The notes beneath the pieces are model-generated. The model was not told the DNA's origin. It saw nothing but the letters and a program-made list of their open reading frames with translations, and searched no databases. Shown here piece after piece: positions 49,931 to 51,727 of a stretch of DNA of 51,727 nt (the stretch's first letter is position 1; each line of letters opens with the position of its first letter). Made by a program: the position numbers and the translations under genes. The stretch spans positions 1 through 51,727 of the forward strand of contig JACVJC010000017.1 of the NCBI GenBank assembly GCA_015711795.1, in the 5' to 3' direction. Origin of the DNA: Candidatus Geothermocultor quzhuomuensis (lineage in GTDB: Bacteria > Actinomycetota > Aquicultoria > Geothermocultorales > Geothermocultoraceae).

Positions 49931-50680
49931 TTAGCGAAGAGAGAGCAACTCCTTAAGCTGTTTAACGCTCCGACGGCTGACAGGTACTTGGCTTTTTTGC
50001 TCATCATCAAGTGCTAGCAACCAGCCCTTAGATGACAAAGGAATTATTTCCTTAATTTTGCTTAAGTTAACAAGGAAACTCCGGTGGCAGCGAAAAAACT
50101 GACTGTGAGGCAACTTATCTTCTAGCTCAATTAAAGAAAGTTTAGTCGGAAGGATTTGATTAAAAGTATGGAGATAGGTTTTCCCTTCTCTATTTTCACA
50201 AAAGAAAATATCATCTTTTGAGATTAAAATTTTCTTCAAACCAGCTTCAACAGGGATTCTTATCAACAGTTCTTCTTGTGAAGTGTTGTGAGGTATAGCT
50301 TGAGATAAACGACCGGCTCGCCTTAAAACAGCTTTTATTCTAGCGATGAGAATATCAGGGCTAAAAGGCTTGGTGACATAATCATCAGCCCCATGACGAA
50401 AAGCAGTTAACTTAGAAAGGTCTTCCCTTTTAGCAGTCAACATTACAATTGGAATTGATGCTGTTTCTTTGTTTTCTCTTAATTGCAAAAGGACTTCCCA
50501 ACCATCAATCTTAGGGAGCATGATATCTAAGACAACTAAATTTGGTAAGTGAGCTTTGACCTTACTTAGCGCTTCTAAGCCGTCTCTCGCAGTTAAGACA
50601 TCAAAGCCTTCTAAATTTAAATGGGACTTAACCATTTTTAAGATATCTTCATCATCTTCAACGAGTAAAATTAAAGCCAT
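49931..50680 (-). CDS. LytTR-type response regulator
   Basis: 249-residue response regulator. Receiver domain at 1-120: LVEDDED acid pocket, phosphoacceptor Asp in NLVVLDIMLPKIDGW, a Thr in VMLTAKRED, and Lys in VTKPFSPD. DNA-binding LytTR domain at 150-249 (FCENREGKTYLHTF, SLIELEDKLPHSQFFRCHRS, FLVNLSKIKEI). Divergent from a membrane PAS protein at 50834, which is the likely partner kinase. Target genes are unknown. Confidence 0.92.
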   Translation of the reverse strand: MALILLVEDDEDILKMVKSHLNLEGFDVLTARDGLEALSKVKAHLPNLVVLDIMLPKIDGWEVLLQLRENKETASIPIVMLTAKREDLSKLTAFRHGADDYVTKPFSPDILIARIKAVLRRAGRLSQAIPHNTSQEELLIRIPVEAGLKKILISKDDIFFCENREGKTYLHTFNQILPTKLSLIELEDKLPHSQFFRCHRSFLVNLSKIKEIIPLSSKGWLLALDDEQKSQVPVSRRSVKQLKELLSLR

Positions 50681-50819
50681 AAAACGCCCCTTATTGCCCT
50701 ATTATAACATTTGAAAAAAGGTATTAGCGAGTTGCAATAAAGAGTAGGGGTTGAGGGGTGGTGCATTTATGGTTAAAGAACACACTAATAAATTGTGATA
50801 AAATTAGGAGGAAGAAAAA

Positions 50820-50831
50820 TGAACGAGTAAA
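50820..50831 (+). promoter_or_regulatory. Three-codon mini-ORF carrying the ribosome-binding site
   Basis: AGGAGG at about 50806-50811 is followed by ATG AAC GAG TAA (50820-50831). The stop is 2 bases ahead of the ATG of the kinase gene (50834), which has no good site of its own. The frame differs from the kinase, and the in-frame codon before that start is TAA. This suggests translation by termination-reinitiation. Confidence 0.4.
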
Positions 50832-50833
50832 AA

Positions 50834-51727
50834 ATGGTTCTCAAAGATCCAGAAGACCTTGCAAGAAAAATTACTTTAGCAGTCAATGTTCGTTGGTTTT
50901 TTGCTACATTTGCTCTAATTATCGTAACTATTATCGCTTTTAATAGAAATATTTACCTTTTATCCTCTCTATATTCTATAATTTTTTTAGAATATTTTCT
51001 CAACTTAATTTACACCTACCTTCTCATTAAAAAACGCTATCTTTCTTTTACCCTTTCCTTTCAATTAGTCGCTGATGCTTTCCTTCTTGGCTTGGGCGAA
51101 TTTCTCCTTGGCGAAATCATATTAGCACCTTTAACTTTTATAATTTTAATCTTTGCAGCAAGCTTCCTCATTTCTAGCAGGGCTAGCCTCGCCCTCGCTA
51201 CTCTTAGTAGCTTTATAAGTATTAGCCTTATTACTGCTAGATACTTGAAACTAACTCCTTTTCAGCTCCCCTTCGTCACAGGAACTTCTATTTATAAAAG
51301 TGACGTATTAGTTTTTACCTCTATTCTAATTAGGATATTTTGCTTCTACGCTTCTGCTTTAATTGCTGACTTTTTTATAAATATTATTTCTGAAAAAGGT
51401 GAAAAACTATCCCTTGAGAAAGCAAAATTGGAAATGGCTATTCAGAGTTTTGGGGATGGGGTAATGATAATCGACAAAGATGGCCGTGTCATTAAAGCAA
51501 ATCCAGGGATAGAAAAAATATTTGGTTTTACTCAAGAACAAGTTTTAGGTAAAGCTTTCTTTGCCGATGCTCGCCTTTTTAAAGAAACTTTAGAATTTTC
51601 TCATGGTAATCCCCGAGAGTGGCTGGAAGAAACTTTAAAAAGAGGAATAAGTGTAAATGGTGAAATTAAAACCATTCTTCCTTTGGAAGAAAGAATAATT
51701 CGTCTCAGCTTAACGCCTATTAAAGGT
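50834..51727 (+). CDS. Membrane PAS-domain sensor protein, probably a histidine kinase (cut by window end)
   Basis: An open frame of 298 codons that runs off the end. About six hydrophobic segments in the first 185 residues (VRWFFATFALIIVTIIAFNR, SLYSIIFLEYFLNLIYTYLL, FLLGEIILAPLTFIILIFAA and others) form a MASE-like membrane sensor. After a short helix (EKAKLEMAIQSFGDGVMIID) a PAS domain begins (KDGRVIKANPGIEKIFGF). The kinase part would lie beyond the window. It is divergent from a LytTR regulator, which fits a two-component pair. The C-terminal output is assumed, not seen. Confidence 0.8.
   Translation, partial: MVLKDPEDLARKITLAVNVRWFFATFALIIVTIIAFNRNIYLLSSLYSIIFLEYFLNLIYTYLLIKKRYLSFTLSFQLVADAFLLGLGEFLLGEIILAPLTFIILIFAASFLISSRASLALATLSSFISISLITARYLKLTPFQLPFVTGTSIYKSDVLVFTSILIRIFCFYASALIADFFINIISEKGEKLSLEKAKLEMAIQSFGDGVMIIDKDGRVIKANPGIEKIFGFTQEQVLGKAFFADARLFKETLEFSHGNPREWLEETLKRGISVNGEIKTILPLEERIIRLSLTPIKG

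Overview
The window is AT-rich bacterial DNA dominated by one long plus-strand cluster (about 1.7-25.1 kb) for the Wood-Ljungdahl (reductive acetyl-CoA) pathway. It suggests a strictly anaerobic, CO2-fixing or acetogen-like bacterium that uses corrinoids, nickel, molybdenum or tungsten, and selenium. The tetrahydrofolate-type MetF/MetV/AcsE set and the bacterial AcsB/AcsC/AcsD forms argue against an archaeon. The DUF5667-type anti-sigma protein and the general gene set fit an uncultured actinobacterial or neighbouring lineage, but this assignment is an inference.

Layout. 0-1.6 kb: a decayed insertion sequence inserted into a small gene. 1.7-8.4 kb: acsD, CODH (acsA/cooS), acsB, acsC. 8.5-15.1 kb: a MetFV-HdrABC-MvhD module (hdrA, mvhD, metV, metF, fused hdrCB), in which mvhD is a selenoprotein read through an in-frame UGA. 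15.2-16.8 kb: cooC and acsE. 16.9-23.1 kb: a formate dehydrogenase made of a NuoE-like subunit, an unusual NuoF-GltD fusion and a selenocysteine FdhA. 23.3-25.1 kb: a P1-family peptidase and an ECF-transporter S component.

The remaining half is a mosaic of short operons, mostly on the minus strand: hypE; ZIP transporter and thiamine-binding protein; an ECF sigma factor with an anti-sigma-like protein; ferredoxin plus fmdB, divergent from arsR plus a thioredoxin-like gene; a decayed two-gene nucleotidyltransferase pair; hypF; purC; a nickel/cobalt ECF transporter (cbiMN, His-rich cbiQ, cbiO); an FHA protein; ubiE/menG-like methyltransferase; a second arsR with a 16-codon partner; pilT; yjbQ; two cell-wall hydrolases; tRNA-Gly(CCC); a Trk potassium system with an extra 42-residue membrane peptide; a LytTR response regulator; and the start of a PAS-containing membrane kinase running off the window end.

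The parts fit together. The formate dehydrogenase would make formate from CO2 with pyridine-nucleotide electrons, and MetFV-Hdr-MvhD would reduce methylene-THF to methyl-THF, possibly by flavin-based electron bifurcation. AcsE moves the methyl group to the corrinoid protein AcsCD, and CODH/ACS joins it with CO and CoA. The Ni/Co transporter and HypE/HypF supply metals and [NiFe] cofactor chemistry. Formyl-THF synthetase, methenyl-THF cyclohydrolase/dehydrogenase, the sel genes and any hydrogenase structural genes are not in this window.
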